Part shown: positions 9,351 to 19,364 of the stretch, in pieces
Position numbering within the stretch: position 1 is the first letter of the stretch
Layout of the letters: each line of letters opens with the position of its first letter
Source of the DNA: Pluralibacter gergoviae ATCC 33028 = NBRC 105706
GTDB lineage: Bacteria > Pseudomonadota > Gammaproteobacteria > Enterobacterales > Enterobacteriaceae
Length of the DNA: 64,000 nt
Reading direction: 5' to 3'
Assembly: GCF_001598855.1 (NCBI RefSeq)
Contig: NZ_BCZS01000003.1
Span: forward strand, 62,001-126,000
Notes under the pieces: generated by a model
What the model saw: the letters and a program-made list of their open reading frames with translations, nothing else
What the model was told of the DNA's origin: nothing
Database searches by the model: none
Program-made: the position numbers and the translations under genes

Positions 9351-10274
9351 ATGAGTAAACTCGACCACTTTATTCAGCAGGCGGTCAGCGCCGCGCCGGT
9401 CAGCGGCACGTCGCTGATCTCCTCGCTCTACGGTGATTCGCTCTCCCATCGCGGCGGCGAAATCTGGCTCGGCAGCCTGACGGCGCTGCTGGAGGGGCTC
9501 GGCTTCGGCGACCGCTTCGTGCGCACCTCGCTGTTCCGACTCAACAAAGAGGGCTGGCTGGACGTGGACCGTATCGGGAGGCGCAGCTTCTATCGCCTCA
9601 GCGATAAGGGCATGCGCCTGACGCGCCGGGCGGAGAGCAAAATCTACCGCGCCGAGGCCCCGGCCTGGGACGGCAACTGGCTGCTGCTGCTCTCCGAGGG
9701 CCTCGACAGAAATACCCTCGCCGACGTCAAAAAACAGCTTCTCTGGCAGGGCTTCGGCACCCTGGCGCCGAACCTGCTGGCGTCGCCGTCGCAGCGGCTG
9801 GCGGACGTGCAGGCCCTGCTGCACGAGGCGGGCGTTGCCGAACAGGTTATCTGCTTCGAAGCGCAGTCGCCGCTGGCGACCTCGGTCAGCGCCCTGCGCG
9901 CGCGGGTCGAGGAGTGCTGGCAGCTCACCGGGCAGAACCAGCTGTATGAAGACTTTATCGCCACCTTCCGGCCGCTGCTGCCGCTGCTGCGCGAGGCCGA
10001 TGAGGACGAGCTGACGCCCGCCCGCTGCTTCGCGATTCAACTGCTGCTGATCCACCTCTACCGCCGGGTGATCCTCAAAGATCCGCTGCTGCCCGAGGCA
10101 CTGCTGCCCGCCCACTGGCTGGGGCAGAGCGCGCGTCAGCTGTGCATAAATATCTACCGCCGCGTCGCCCCGGGCGCGCTGGCGTGGGTGAGCGAAAAGG
10201 GGGAAACCTCCGTCGGCCCGCTGCCGCAGCCCGCGTCATCATTCTGGCAGCGCTTCGGCGGCCTGAAAACATAG
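9351..10274 (+). CDS. paaX: Phenylacetate catabolism repressor PaaX
   Basis: About 307 residues. PaaX represses paa genes until phenylacetyl-CoA binds. The N-terminal winged-helix region (SGTSLISSLYGDSLSHRGG, RTSLFRLNKEGWLDV) and the body match the family closely. ATG 9351 matches the E. coli start; an in-frame ATG at 9342 adds three residues and neither has a strong ribosome-binding site. The protein ends at FGGLKT, about ten residues before the end of the E. coli protein as I remember it, so the C-terminus is slightly short. paaY follows closely, as is usual. Confidence 0.95.
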   Translation: MSKLDHFIQQAVSAAPVSGTSLISSLYGDSLSHRGGEIWLGSLTALLEGLGFGDRFVRTSLFRLNKEGWLDVDRIGRRSFYRLSDKGMRLTRRAESKIYRAEAPAWDGNWLLLLSEGLDRNTLADVKKQLLWQGFGTLAPNLLASPSQRLADVQALLHEAGVAEQVICFEAQSPLATSVSALRARVEECWQLTGQNQLYEDFIATFRPLLPLLREADEDELTPARCFAIQLLLIHLYRRVILKDPLLPEALLPAHWLGQSARQLCINIYRRVAPGALAWVSEKGETSVGPLPQPASSFWQRFGGLKT

Positions 10275-10287
10275 CTAAGGAGTGACA

Positions 10288-10884
10288 ATGCCTGTCTATC
10301 AAATTGATGGTTTAACCCCGGTCGTCCCCGACGAGAGCTACGTCCACCCGACGGCGGTTCTTATCGGCGACGTGATCCTCGGCAAAGGCGTCTACGTCGG
10401 GCCGAACGCCAGCCTGCGCGGCGACTTTGGCCGCATTGTGGTGAAAGACGGCGCCAACATTCAGGACAACTGCGTGATGCACGGCTTCCCCGAGCAGGAC
10501 ACGGTGGTGGAAGAGGACGGCCATATCGGCCACAGCGCCATCCTCCACGGCTGCGTCATTCGCCGCAACGCGCTGGTGGGCATGAACGCGGTGGTGATGG
10601 ACGGCGCGGTTATCGGCGAAAACAGCATCGTCGGCGCGGCGGCCTTTGTCAAAGCGCGCGCCGACATGCCCGCCGACCATCTGATTATCGGCAGCCCGGC
10701 GAAAGCGATCCGCGCGCTCAGCGATGAGGAAAAAGCCTGGAAAAAGCAGGGCACCCGCGAGTATCAGGTGCTGGTGGAGCGCTGTAAGCTGACGATGCAC
10801 CAGGTAGAGCCGCTGAAGGAAGTGGAGGAGGGGCGGACGAGGCTGACATTTGATGAGAGTCTGCGGCCGAAATCGGCGAAATAA
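10288..10884 (+). CDS. paaY: Phenylacetate pathway protein PaaY (gamma-carbonic-anhydrase-like thioesterase)
   Basis: 198-residue left-handed beta-helix (hexapeptide repeat) protein. Repeats run from about residue 15 to 145 ([29 protein letters not shown] onward) with metal-site-type His residues in CVMHGF and [12 protein letters not shown]. PaaY of E. coli hydrolyses stalled CoA thioesters of the pathway. ATG 10288 has an AAGGAG site five bases upstream; an in-frame GTG at 10282 lies inside that site and is rejected. Confidence 0.94.
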   Translation: MPVYQIDGLTPVVPDESYVHPTAVLIGDVILGKGVYVGPNASLRGDFGRIVVKDGANIQDNCVMHGFPEQDTVVEEDGHIGHSAILHGCVIRRNALVGMNAVVMDGAVIGENSIVGAAAFVKARADMPADHLIIGSPAKAIRALSDEEKAWKKQGTREYQVLVERCKLTMHQVEPLKEVEEGRTRLTFDESLRPKSAK

Positions 10885-11027
10885 GGGGCTCAGGTAGCCT
10901 TCGCGGCAGGTGGCGATGTTAAATGATTGTCACGTTTTATAACATTTCACCTATTGAAAATAGCGGGCGGCAAAATAGAGTAGTCCGGGCTGAGTAACCC
11001 ATTGACCGGAAAGGATCTGGCCCGCTA

Positions 11028-11558
11028 ATGCACAACATTGTCTTAATCATCCTGACGCTCGGCCTGCTGGCCGGCTGCTCATCCCAGGTTAAACACCGCC
11101 GCTACGCCCCCCTGCAGTCGAGCAAAAACGCGCGGCCGCAGCAGGATCTTATCCCGGTGCTGGCCGCCCTTCACGATCAGATGCACACCTGGCAGGGCGC
11201 GCCCTATCATTACGGCGGCACGACGCTGCGCGGCGTTGATTGCTCGGGCTTCGTCTGGCGCACCCTGAAGGACCGGTTTAACCTGCCGATGTCGCGGATC
11301 ACCACCCGCGAGCTGATTCATATGGGGCAACGTATCGAACCGTCGCGGCTGCAGCCCGGCGATCTGGTGTTCTTCCGCATTCATCGCGAACTGCACGTTG
11401 GATTTTACGATACCGACCGTCATTTCCTGCACGCGTCGGTGCACAGCGGCGTGACGCGCTCATCGCTGGACGCGGCCTACTGGCGGAACGTTTTTCTTGA
11501 AGCGCGGCGGCTGCCGGACGAGAGAGGGGCCAGCATTCATCTGGCGGATAACAACTAG
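11028..11558 (+). CDS. NlpC/P60 family lipoprotein (probable cell-wall endopeptidase)
   Basis: 176 residues. A signal peptide ends in a lipobox LLAGC, so Cys17 would be lipidated and the protein held in the outer membrane. The NlpC/P60 catalytic triad can be read: Cys72 in RGVDCSGFVWR, His123 in ELHVGFYD and a third polar residue near His135. Such enzymes cut stem-peptide bonds in peptidoglycan, as MepS and NlpC do. The preceding 140 bases are AT-richer and probably hold its promoter. It converges with azoR and shares a hairpin with it. No specific gene name is justified. Confidence 0.85.
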   Translation: MHNIVLIILTLGLLAGCSSQVKHRRYAPLQSSKNARPQQDLIPVLAALHDQMHTWQGAPYHYGGTTLRGVDCSGFVWRTLKDRFNLPMSRITTRELIHMGQRIEPSRLQPGDLVFFRIHRELHVGFYDTDRHFLHASVHSGVTRSSLDAAYWRNVFLEARRLPDERGASIHLADNN

Positions 11559-11563
11559 CGGGG

Positions 11564-11595
11564 AAAAAGCAAACCTCCCGCCAGGTGGCGGGAGG
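11564..11595 (-). terminator. Terminator of azoR
   Basis: Perfect nine-base arms CCTCCCGCC and GGCGGGAGG (11574-11595) around an AGGT loop. Read on the minus strand, downstream of azoR, the stem is followed by GTTTGCTTTTTCC. It lies between the convergent lipoprotein gene and azoR and may stop both. Confidence 0.75.
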
Positions 11596-11603
11596 TGAAG
11601 ATC

Positions 11604-12221
<618 letters not shown>

Positions 12222-12410
12222 TTATGAGATTGACGGGCCGAGGCCCCGTTGCTTGTTGACACTCTATTCACAATCGTGAGGCAGAGATAGCGCAATATAT
12301 CGAATCCTCTGTTCAATTTTATTGAACAAGGCAAGCGAAACCCTGATGTGGTATTCTACGGGCAACAAAAACTGAGACATTTTTCCGACGGTTCGCCGTC
12401 CGATAACGCT

Positions 12411-15400
12411 ATGACAGAACACGTAAAAATTTCCTTTTCGCAGCTCTACGATCGGCTCAACGACCTGATGCTGCGGGATAAACAGCGCTTTGCCAAACGC
12501 CTGCACGGCGTGAAGAAAGTTAAAAATCCTGAATCTCAGCAGGCCATTATGCAGGCGATGGCGGCGGAGATTGCCGGGGCGGCAGGCACGGTCGCGCAGC
12601 GCGAAGCCGCGCGCCCGGCCATCACCTATCCGCAAAACCTGCCGGTCAGCCAGAAGAAGCAGGACATTCTCAACGCGGTGCGCGATAACCAGGTGGTCAT
12701 CGTCGCCGGGGAGACCGGCTCCGGCAAAACCACCCAGCTGCCGAAGATCTGTATGGAGCTGGGCAGGGGCGTGAAGGGGCTGATTGGCCACACCCAGCCA
12801 AGACGGCTTGCGGCGCGCACGGTGGCGAACCGCATTGCCGAAGAGCTGCAGACCGAGCCCGGCGGCTGCATCGGCTATAAGGTGCGTTTTAACGACCACG
12901 TCAGCGACAATACGATGGTCAAGCTGATGACCGACGGCATCCTGCTGGCGGAGATCCAGACCGACCGCCTGCTGATGCAGTACGACACCATCATCATCGA
13001 TGAGGCCCACGAGCGCAGCCTGAACATCGACTTCCTCCTCGGCTATCTCAAGGAGCTGCTGCCGCGCCGTCCCGACCTGAAGGTGATCATCACCTCGGCG
13101 ACCATCGATCCGCAGCGCTTCTCGAAGCATTTTAACCACGCGCCGATTATTGAGGTCTCCGGCCGGACCTATCCGGTTGAAGTGCGCTACCGGCCTATCG
13201 TCGAAGAGGCCGACGACACCGAGCGCGACCAGCTGCAGGCGATATTTGACGCCGTAGATGAACTTGGACGCGAAAGCGCGGGCGATATTCTGATCTTTAT
13301 GAGCGGCGAGCGGGAAATCCGCGATACCGCCGATGCGCTGAACAAGCGCGACCTGCGCCACACCGAGATCCTGCCGCTCTACGCCCGGCTCTCCAACAGC
13401 GAGCAGAACCGCGTCTTTCAGTCCCACAGCGGTCGGCGCATCGTGCTGGCGACCAACGTCGCGGAAACCTCGCTCACCGTGCCGGGCATTAAGTACGTTA
13501 TCGATCCCGGCACCGCGCGCATCAGCCGCTACAGCTACCGCACCAAGGTACAGCGCCTGCCGATCGAGCCGGTATCGCAGGCCTCCGCCAACCAGCGAAA
13601 AGGGCGCTGCGGCCGCGTCTCGGAAGGGATCTGTATCCGCCTCTATTCCGAGGACGACTTCCTCTCGCGCCCGGAATTTACCGATCCGGAAATTCTGCGC
13701 ACCAACCTGGCGTCGGTCATTCTGCAGATGACCGCCCTCGGTCTCGGCGATATCGGCGCCTTCCCGTTCGTCGAAGCGCCGGACAAGCGCAACATCCAGG
13801 ACGGCGTGCGCCTGCTGGAGGAGCTGGGAGCCATTACCACCGATGAACAGCAGACGGTCTATAAGCTGACGCCGATGGGCCGCCAGCTCAGCCAGCTGCC
13901 GGTGGATCCGCGCCTGGCCCGCATGGTGCTGGAGGCGCAGCACCACGGCTGCGTGCGCGAGGCGATGATCATCACCTCGGCGCTCTCCATTCAGGATCCG
14001 CGCGAGCGGCCGATGGAGAAGCAGCAGGCCTCCGATGAGAAGCACCGCCGCTTCCACGACAAAGAGTCCGACTTCCTCGCCTTCGTCAACCTGTGGAACT
14101 ACCTCGGCGAGCAGCAGAAGGCGCTGTCGTCTAACGCCTTCCGCCGCCTGTGCCGCACCGATTTTCTCAACTACCTGCGGGTGCGCGAGTGGCAGGATAT
14201 CTACACCCAGCTGCGCCAGGTGGTGAAGGAGCTGCGCATTCCGGTCAACAGCGAACCGGCTGAATATCGCGAGATCCATCTCGCGCTGCTTACCGGCCTG
14301 CTGTCGCACATCGGCATGAAGGACGCCGACAAGCAGGAGTTTACCGGCGCGCGCAACGCGCGCTTCGCCATCTTCCCCGGCTCCGGACTGTTTAAAAAGC
14401 CGCCGAAGTGGACGATGGTCGCCGAGCTGGTGGAGACCAGCCGCCTGTGGGGGCGCATTGCTGCGCGCATCGATCCCGAGTGGGTCGAGCCGCTGGCGAA
14501 GCATCTGATTAAGCGCTCGTACAGCGAGCCGCACTGGGAGCGCGCCCAGGGCGCGGTGATGGCCACCGAGAAAGTGACCCTCTACGGCCTGCCGATCGTC
14601 GCGGCCCGCAAGGTCAACTACAGCCAGATTGACCCGGCCCTGTGCCGGGAACTGTTTATCCGCCACGCGCTGGTGGAAGGCGACTGGCAGACCCGCCACG
14701 CTTTCTTTCGCGACAACCTCAAGCTGCGCAACGAAGTCGAGGAGCTGGAGCACAAATCGCGCCGCCGCGACATTCTGGTGGACGATGAAACCCTGTTTGA
14801 GTTCTACGACCAGCGCATCAGCCACGAGGTTATCTCCGCCCGCCATTTTGACAGCTGGTGGAAAAAGGCCGCGAAAGAAACGCCGGACCTGCTCAACTTT
14901 GAAAAGAGTATGCTCATCAAGGAAGGGGCGGAGAGCGTCAGCAAGCTCGACTACCCGAACTTCTGGCACCAGGGCAACCTCAAGCTGCGCCTCAGCTACC
15001 AGTTCGAGCCGGGCACCGACGCCGACGGCGTGACGGTGCACATCCCGCTGCCGCTGCTCAACCAGGTAGACGAGGCCGGCTTCGAGTGGCAGATCCCCGG
15101 CCTGCGCCGCGAGCTGGTTATCGCCCTGATCAAATCTCTGCCGAAGCCCGTGCGCCGCAACTTTGTGCCCGCGCCGAATTACGCCGAGGCGTTTTTAGGT
15201 CGCGTCACCGATACCGACGTGCCGCTGCTCGACGCGCTTGAGCGCGAGCTGCGGCGGATGACCGGCGTCACCGTTGACCGCGACGACTGGCAGTGGGATC
15301 AGGTGCCCGATTACCTGAAAATGACCTTCCGGGTGGTGGACGATAAGCACCGTAAGCTGAACGAAGGCCGCGACCTGACCGCCCTCAAGGACGCGCTGAA

Positions 15401-16316
15401 AAGCAAAGTGCAGGAGACCCTCTCGGCGGTGGCCGACGACGGCATCGAGCAGAGCGGTCTGCACCTGTGGAGCTTCGGCACCTTGCCGGACCACTACGAG
15501 CAGAAGCGCGGCAACTACCGGGTCAAGGCGTGGCCGGCGCTGGTGGACGAGCGCGACAGCGTGGCGATTAAGCTGTTCGACAACCCGCAGGAGCAGCAGA
15601 CCGCCATGTGGCGCGGCCTGCGCCGCCTGCTGCTGCTCAACATCCCGTCGCCGATCAAGTACCTGCACGAGAAGCTGCCCAATAAGGCGAAGCTCGGGCT
15701 CTACTTTAATCCCTACGGCAAGGTGCTGGATCTGATTGACGACTGCATCTCCTGCGGCGTTGATAAGCTGATTGACGAAGCGGGCGGGCCGGTATGGACG
15801 GAAGAGGGTTTTGCCGGACTGCACGACAAGGTGCGCGCGGAGCTGAACGACACCGTGGTAGAGATAGCCAAACAGGTCGAGCAGATCCTCACCGCCGTCT
15901 TCAATATTAACAAGCGCCTGAAGGGGCGGGTGGACATGACCATGGCCCTGGGGCTGTCGGACGTGAAATCGCAGATGAGCGGCCTGGTCTATCGCGGCTT
16001 CGTCACCGGCAACGGCTTCAAGCGCCTCGGCGATACGCTGCGCTATCTCAACGGCATCGAGCGGCGCCTGGAGAAGATGGCTATCGACCCGCACCGCGAC
16101 CGCGCCCAGATGCTGAAGGTTGAGAGCGTGCAGCAGGCGTGGCAGCAGTGGCTCAACAAGCTGCCGCCCGCGCGCCGCGACGACGCCGACGTCCAGGAGA
16201 TCCGCTGGATGATCGAGGAGCTGCGGGTCAGCTACTTCGCCCAGCAGCTGGGGACGCCGTATCCGATCTCCGATAAGCGTATCCTGCAGGCGATGGAGCA
16301 GGTGTCGCAGGGGTGA
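12411..16316 (+). CDS. hrpA: ATP-dependent RNA helicase HrpA (DEAH box)
   Basis: 1301 residues, near-identical in length to E. coli HrpA. Motifs in order: GETGSGKTT (Walker A, about residue 100), IIDEAHERS (DEAH box), ITSATIDPQRF, and QRKGRCGRVSEG (motif VI), followed by the helicase-associated and OB regions and a long HrpA-specific C-terminal part. HrpA acts in mRNA processing and in freeing stalled ribosomes. ATG 12411 is chosen by alignment with known starts; an in-frame upstream start at 12348 is unsupported and no strong ribosome-binding site is visible at either. A long antisense open frame over it is a codon-bias shadow. Confidence 0.97.
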   Translation: MTEHVKISFSQLYDRLNDLMLRDKQRFAKRLHGVKKVKNPESQQAIMQAMAAEIAGAAGTVAQREAARPAITYPQNLPVSQKKQDILNAVRDNQVVIVAGETGSGKTTQLPKICMELGRGVKGLIGHTQPRRLAARTVANRIAEELQTEPGGCIGYKVRFNDHVSDNTMVKLMTDGILLAEIQTDRLLMQYDTIIIDEAHERSLNIDFLLGYLKELLPRRPDLKVIITSATIDPQRFSKHFNHAPIIEVSGRTYPVEVRYRPIVEEADDTERDQLQAIFDAVDELGRESAGDILIFMSGEREIRDTADALNKRDLRHTEILPLYARLSNSEQNRVFQSHSGRRIVLATNVAETSLTVPGIKYVIDPGTARISRYSYRTKVQRLPIEPVSQASANQRKGRCGRVSEGICIRLYSEDDFLSRPEFTDPEILRTNLASVILQMTALGLGDIGAFPFVEAPDKRNIQDGVRLLEELGAITTDEQQTVYKLTPMGRQLSQLPVDPRLARMVLEAQHHGCVREAMIITSALSIQDPRERPMEKQQASDEKHRRFHDKESDFLAFVNLWNYLGEQQKALSSNAFRRLCRTDFLNYLRVREWQDIYTQLRQVVKELRIPVNSEPAEYREIHLALLTGLLSHIGMKDADKQEFTGARNARFAIFPGSGLFKKPPKWTMVAELVETSRLWGRIAARIDPEWVEPLAKHLIKRSYSEPHWERAQGAVMATEKVTLYGLPIVAARKVNYSQIDPALCRELFIRHALVEGDWQTRHAFFRDNLKLRNEVEELEHKSRRRDILVDDETLFEFYDQRISHEVISARHFDSWWKKAAKETPDLLNFEKSMLIKEGAESVSKLDYPNFWHQGNLKLRLSYQFEPGTDADGVTVHIPLPLLNQVDEAGFEWQIPGLRRELVIALIKSLPKPVRRNFVPAPNYAEAFLGRVTDTDVPLLDALERELRRMTGVTVDRDDWQWDQVPDYLKMTFRVVDDKHRKLNEGRDLTALKDALKSKVQETLSAVADDGIEQSGLHLWSFGTLPDHYEQKRGNYRVKAWPALVDERDSVAIKLFDNPQEQQTAMWRGLRRLLLLNIPSPIKYLHEKLPNKAKLGLYFNPYGKVLDLIDDCISCGVDKLIDEAGGPVWTEEGFAGLHDKVRAELNDTVVEIAKQVEQILTAVFNINKRLKGRVDMTMALGLSDVKSQMSGLVYRGFVTGNGFKRLGDTLRYLNGIERRLEKMAIDPHRDRAQMLKVESVQQAWQQWLNKLPPARRDDADVQEIRWMIEELRVSYFAQQLGTPYPISDKRILQAMEQVSQG

Positions 16317-16321
16317 GGCTG

Positions 16322-16354
16322 CGCCAGCGCTGTCTGAGATGAGCTGCGCTGGCG
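16322..16354. terminator. Hairpin after hrpA
   Basis: Nine-base inverted repeat CGCCAGCGC / GCGCTGGCG with a 15-base loop, six bases after the hrpA stop and before a REP element. No U-run follows, so terminator function is uncertain. Confidence 0.35.
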
Positions 16355-16369
16355 TAATGTCGGTCAGAT

Positions 16370-16401
16370 GTAGGCCGGGCAAGGCGCAGCCGCCGCCCGG
16401 C
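16370..16401 (+). repeat. REP-type palindromic element, copy 1
   Basis: Starts GTAGGCCGGGCAAGGCGCAG and ends GCCGCCCGGC, the core of a repeated extragenic palindrome. It sits in the gap between the convergent genes hrpA and gapC, a usual position for such elements. Five related copies occur in the window. Confidence 0.8.
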
Positions 16402-16410
16402 AATCCGCGG

Positions 16411-17412
16411 CTACAGCGCGATATACTTATCCAGTACCCGCACCAGCTGCGTAACAAAACCGTACTCGTTATCGTACCAGGAGACGGTTTTCACCAGCTG
16501 CAGGTCGCCCACCGAGATGACTTCCGTCTGCGTGGCGTCGAAGATGGAGCCGAAATGGCTGCCGATAACGTCGCCGGAGACGATCTCCTCCTCGGTGTAG
16601 CCGAAAGATTCATTGCCCTGCGTCGCCGCCTTCAGCGCCGCGTTCACTTCGTCGGCGGTAACCGTTTTCCCCAGAATCGACACCAGTTCGGTCACCGAGC
16701 CGGTTTTCACCGGCACGCGCTGGGCGTGGCCCTTCAGCCTGCCGTTAAGCGCCGGGATCACCAGGCCAATCGCCTTTGCCGCGCCGGTGGTGTGCGGAAT
16801 AACGTTCTCTGCCGCCGCGCGGGAGGCGCGCAGATCTTTGCCGCGCGGGCCGTCCACCAGCGCCTGGGTGCCGGTATAGGCGTGAACGGTGGTCATGGTG
16901 CCGACCTTAATCTCAAAGGCGTCGTGCAGCGCCTTCGCCATCGGCGCCAGGCAGTTGGTGGTGCAGGAGGCGACTGAGATAATGGTGTCGTCGGCGTCGA
17001 GGGTATCGTCGTTGACGCTGTAGACGATGGTTTTCATCTCCCCGGCGGGGGCGGAAATCAGCACCTTTTTAGCACCGGCGTCGAGGTGAGCCTGCGCTTT
17101 ATCCGCAGAGGTGTAGAAGCCGGTGCATTCGACGATAAGCGCCGCGCCCGCCGCAGTCCACGGGATGTTTTTCGCCTCTTTCTCGGCGTAGACAGCAATT
17201 TTCTTACCGTCGACGATCAGCGCATCCTCGGTGAAATCCACGCTCCACGGAAACGGGCCGTAGTTGCTGTCGTGCTTAAGCAGATAGGCCAGCACTTTCG
17301 GCGAGGTGAGGTCGTTTATGGCGACCACTTCAAGAGGACTGCTGACTTCCAGCAGGCGGCGCAGCACCAGGCGTCCGATGCGGCCAAAACCATTGATACC
17401 AATCTTACTCAT
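16411..17412 (-). CDS. gapC: Glyceraldehyde-3-phosphate dehydrogenase GapC
   Basis: 333 residues. The NAD-binding start [18 protein letters not shown], catalytic Cys150 in [12 protein letters not shown], His177 and the WYDNEYGF C-terminal motif are all intact; the acidic residue in AINDL favours NAD over NADP. It converts glyceraldehyde-3-phosphate to 1,3-bisphosphoglycerate in glycolysis. In E. coli K-12 the gene at this locus is a broken pseudogene, whereas here the frame is complete. An AGGAG site lies eight bases before the ATG. It could be an accessory GAPDH beside gapA, which is outside the window. Confidence 0.93.
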   Translation of the reverse strand: MSKIGINGFGRIGRLVLRRLLEVSSPLEVVAINDLTSPKVLAYLLKHDSNYGPFPWSVDFTEDALIVDGKKIAVYAEKEAKNIPWTAAGAALIVECTGFYTSADKAQAHLDAGAKKVLISAPAGEMKTIVYSVNDDTLDADDTIISVASCTTNCLAPMAKALHDAFEIKVGTMTTVHAYTGTQALVDGPRGKDLRASRAAAENVIPHTTGAAKAIGLVIPALNGRLKGHAQRVPVKTGSVTELVSILGKTVTADEVNAALKAATQGNESFGYTEEEIVSGDVIGSHFGSIFDATQTEVISVGDLQLVKTVSWYDNEYGFVTQLVRVLDKYIAL

Positions 17413-17602
17413 TGCTTATCTCCTGTGAAAAGGGGGGGAAGCGTAAAGCGGGGCGGCGAGGAGCGCCGGCTGTTGGTACAGAGGTGAAAAAGTAAACGCC
17501 CTCTGCGAGACTACGACAGACGTCGGATAAAATAAACCATGGGAAAAGTGGCGTCATTAAGGCGGGAGTAGCGCCGGACAGCGTGACCGCCCGGCGAAAT
17601 GA

Positions 17603-17800
17603 TTAACTCAGGATCAGCGTTTTCTCCTCGCGCTCCTTCTGGCAATAGTAGGCATAGCGTTCGCAGAACCAGCGGCGGTGCTCGTCGTCCATATTGCCGG
17701 TCACGGCGTTGATATCGACAGGGTGTCCCTCAACCTGCATGATGGCGAAGGTGCGCGCCAGGAAGTCAAAATTCTTCAGTGAATAGATCGAGTTGTCCAT
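17603..17800 (-). CDS. Small hypothetical protein (65 aa)
   Basis: Unrecognised 65-residue acidic-to-neutral soluble protein starting [21 protein letters not shown] 17800 is preferred because a GGAGG sequence lies eight bases before it; two upstream in-frame ATGs (17806 and 17824) lie beside or before that site. There is no signal peptide or membrane segment. It reads like a compact enterobacterial conserved hypothetical: [19 protein letters not shown] has paired aromatic and charged residues typical of a helix. It is transcribed toward gapC, with 190 bases between them. Function unknown. Confidence 0.65.
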   Translation of the reverse strand: MDNSIYSLKNFDFLARTFAIMQVEGHPVDINAVTGNMDDEHRRWFCERYAYYCQKEREEKTLILS

Positions 17801-18067
17801 CGGCATATCCTCCGGTAATCCCATTTTCGGTTAAGGCCATATGCTCTTCTGCTTTCAGTATTTATCGCCAGCGGGTCACTATCTGCACATAATGTGCGCA
17901 AAGTGTGCGACTGAGTTAGCAATTGTTGCCATTATTGCGACGCGACGCCCGGGGCTAAAAAATCCACCTGACGCGGCTGGCGGAGGAAAAGACGGCGGTG
18001 ATGGTCATCCACCGTCCCGGCGTGGTTCAATACGCCAGACCAGCCGAACCGGAGGAGATAAAACCCG

Positions 18068-19093
18068 ATGCCGCACCTGACTTTTGACGGCCACAACGAC
18101 CTGCTGCTTAACCTGTGGCTGCACCACCGAGATGACCCAGTAGCGGCATTCTTCAGCGGCATTGAAAAGGGCCATCTCGACTACCCGCGCATGCGCCGCG
18201 GCGGCTTTACCGGCGGTCTGTTCGCCCTGTTTGTCCCCCCGGAGGATTACCTTGAGAAGCACGCCCCGGCGCGGGCGGCCGAGCGCCTGTCGCCGCTGGC
18301 GATCCTCTGGCAGCAGCTCGACATCCTCAATGCGCTGGCGGCGGGCTCCGCTGGCCGCGTCCGCCTCTGCCGGAATACGCAAGAGATTGCCGCCTGCCGC
18401 CGGGACGGCGCGCTGGCGGCGGTGGCCCATATTGAAGGCGCGGGCGGCTTCGATGCCGACGGCGACACCCTGGCGGCCTTTTATCAGGCGGGGGTGCGCA
18501 GCATCGGCCCGTTCTGGAACCGGCCCAATATCTTCGGCGAAGGCGTTACCGGCGATTTTCCCGGTTCGCCCGACAGCGGCCCGGGTCTGACCGCGGCGGG
18601 GGAGGCGCTTATCGCCGACGCTAACCGGCTGGGGATGCTGATTGACGTGTCGCACATGAACGCCCGGGCCTTTTGGGACACCGCGCGCCTTTCCGCCGCG
18701 CCGCTGGTGGCGACCCACTCCAACGCCCACGCGCTCTGCCCGCAGCCGCGCAATCTCACCGACGATCAGCTGCGGGCGATCCGCGACAGCGGCGGCGCGG
18801 TGGGCGTCAATTTCGGCAACGCCTTCCTGCGCCCGGACGGCCGGCGCGATAGCGATACGCCGCTGGCTATTGTGGCGGCGCATATCGACTACCTGCTGAA
18901 TATCATGGGTGCGGATCACGTCGCTCTCGGCTCCGATTTCGACGGTATTACCACCCCGGATGCGCTAAAAGATGCGGCCGGACTGCCCGCGCTTTATGCA
19001 CATTTGCGTGAGTTTGGCTATGATCACTGTCTGCTGGAGAAAATCGGCTGGCAAAACTGGCAGCGGGTGCTTAAGCAGATTTGGGGCCAGTAG
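18068..19093 (+). CDS. Membrane-dipeptidase-like metallopeptidase (M19 family)
   Basis: 341 residues of the renal dipeptidase (M19) fold. Zinc ligands can be placed by motif: His9 and Asp11 in FDGHNDLL, the Glu of AHIEGAGGF, the His of IDVSHMN, His in VATHSNAHAL, and the GSDFDG Asp. There is no signal peptide, so it is probably cytoplasmic. It lies about 145 bases upstream of pqqA in the same direction, an arrangement I recall from Klebsiella pqq loci. A role in PqqA or PQQ-intermediate processing is a guess from position only. GGAGG lies 12 bases before the ATG. Confidence 0.85.
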   Translation: MPHLTFDGHNDLLLNLWLHHRDDPVAAFFSGIEKGHLDYPRMRRGGFTGGLFALFVPPEDYLEKHAPARAAERLSPLAILWQQLDILNALAAGSAGRVRLCRNTQEIAACRRDGALAAVAHIEGAGGFDADGDTLAAFYQAGVRSIGPFWNRPNIFGEGVTGDFPGSPDSGPGLTAAGEALIADANRLGMLIDVSHMNARAFWDTARLSAAPLVATHSNAHALCPQPRNLTDDQLRAIRDSGGAVGVNFGNAFLRPDGRRDSDTPLAIVAAHIDYLLNIMGADHVALGSDFDGITTPDALKDAAGLPALYAHLREFGYDHCLLEKIGWQNWQRVLKQIWGQ

Positions 19094-19238
19094 CGAATGA
19101 CCCTTCTCTGCGTGGGGTTGATATGCCCGGCGCGTTGTCGCACCATCAGCAGGCTATGCTGTACAGGCGGGGGTGCGCCTCCTGCCGCAACGATATCGCA
19201 GGATTATCCTGCATCAGTAAATCAAGGGAGAAAAAAAC

Positions 19239-19310
19239 ATGTGGAAAAAACCTGAGTTTGTCGATCTGCGCCTGGGTCTGGAAGTGACGCTGTACATTTC
19301 CAACCGCTAA
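19239..19310 (+). CDS. pqqA: PQQ precursor peptide PqqA
   Basis: 23-codon gene reading MWKKPEFVDLRLGLEVTLYI plus SNR. Glu15 and Tyr19, spaced E-V-T-L-Y, are the residues that PqqE cross-links and that become the PQQ skeleton. A GGGAG site lies eight bases upstream. The gene is too short for ordinary ORF callers and lies under an unrelated open frame in another phase. A hairpin follows before pqqB, so PqqA is probably made in excess of the enzymes. Confidence 0.97.
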   Translation: MWKKPEFVDLRLGLEVTLYISNR

Positions 19311-19317
19311 GCGTTCT

Positions 19318-19341
19318 GCCCGCCGCCGCGCGGGCATTTTC
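19318..19341 (+). terminator. Partial terminator (attenuator) between pqqA and pqqB
   Basis: Six-base GC arms GCCCGC (19318-19323) and GCGGGC (19330-19335), followed by ATTTTC. The U-rich tail makes this a plausible leaky terminator. It would give more pqqA transcript than pqqBCDEF transcript, a pattern reported for pqq operons. Confidence 0.65.
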
Positions 19342-19364
19342 TTTTTCATCCCCGGTTACTTCTC

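Noticed and set aside
12264-15041. 925-residue open frame antisense to hrpA
   Set aside because: It mirrors a strongly conserved helicase gene in a high-GC sequence; the translation is low-complexity (His, Arg, Val, Leu rich) without any domain.
17957-18087. 43-codon frame (KIHLTRLAEEKTAVMVIHRP...) running into the dipeptidase start
   Set aside because: It looks protein-like but lacks a supported start codon and overlaps the dipeptidase start in another phase; at most a relic.
19081-19287. 68-residue frame over pqqA
   Set aside because: It is in another phase; the pqqA frame with the E-V-T-L-Y core and a good ribosome-binding site explains the region.
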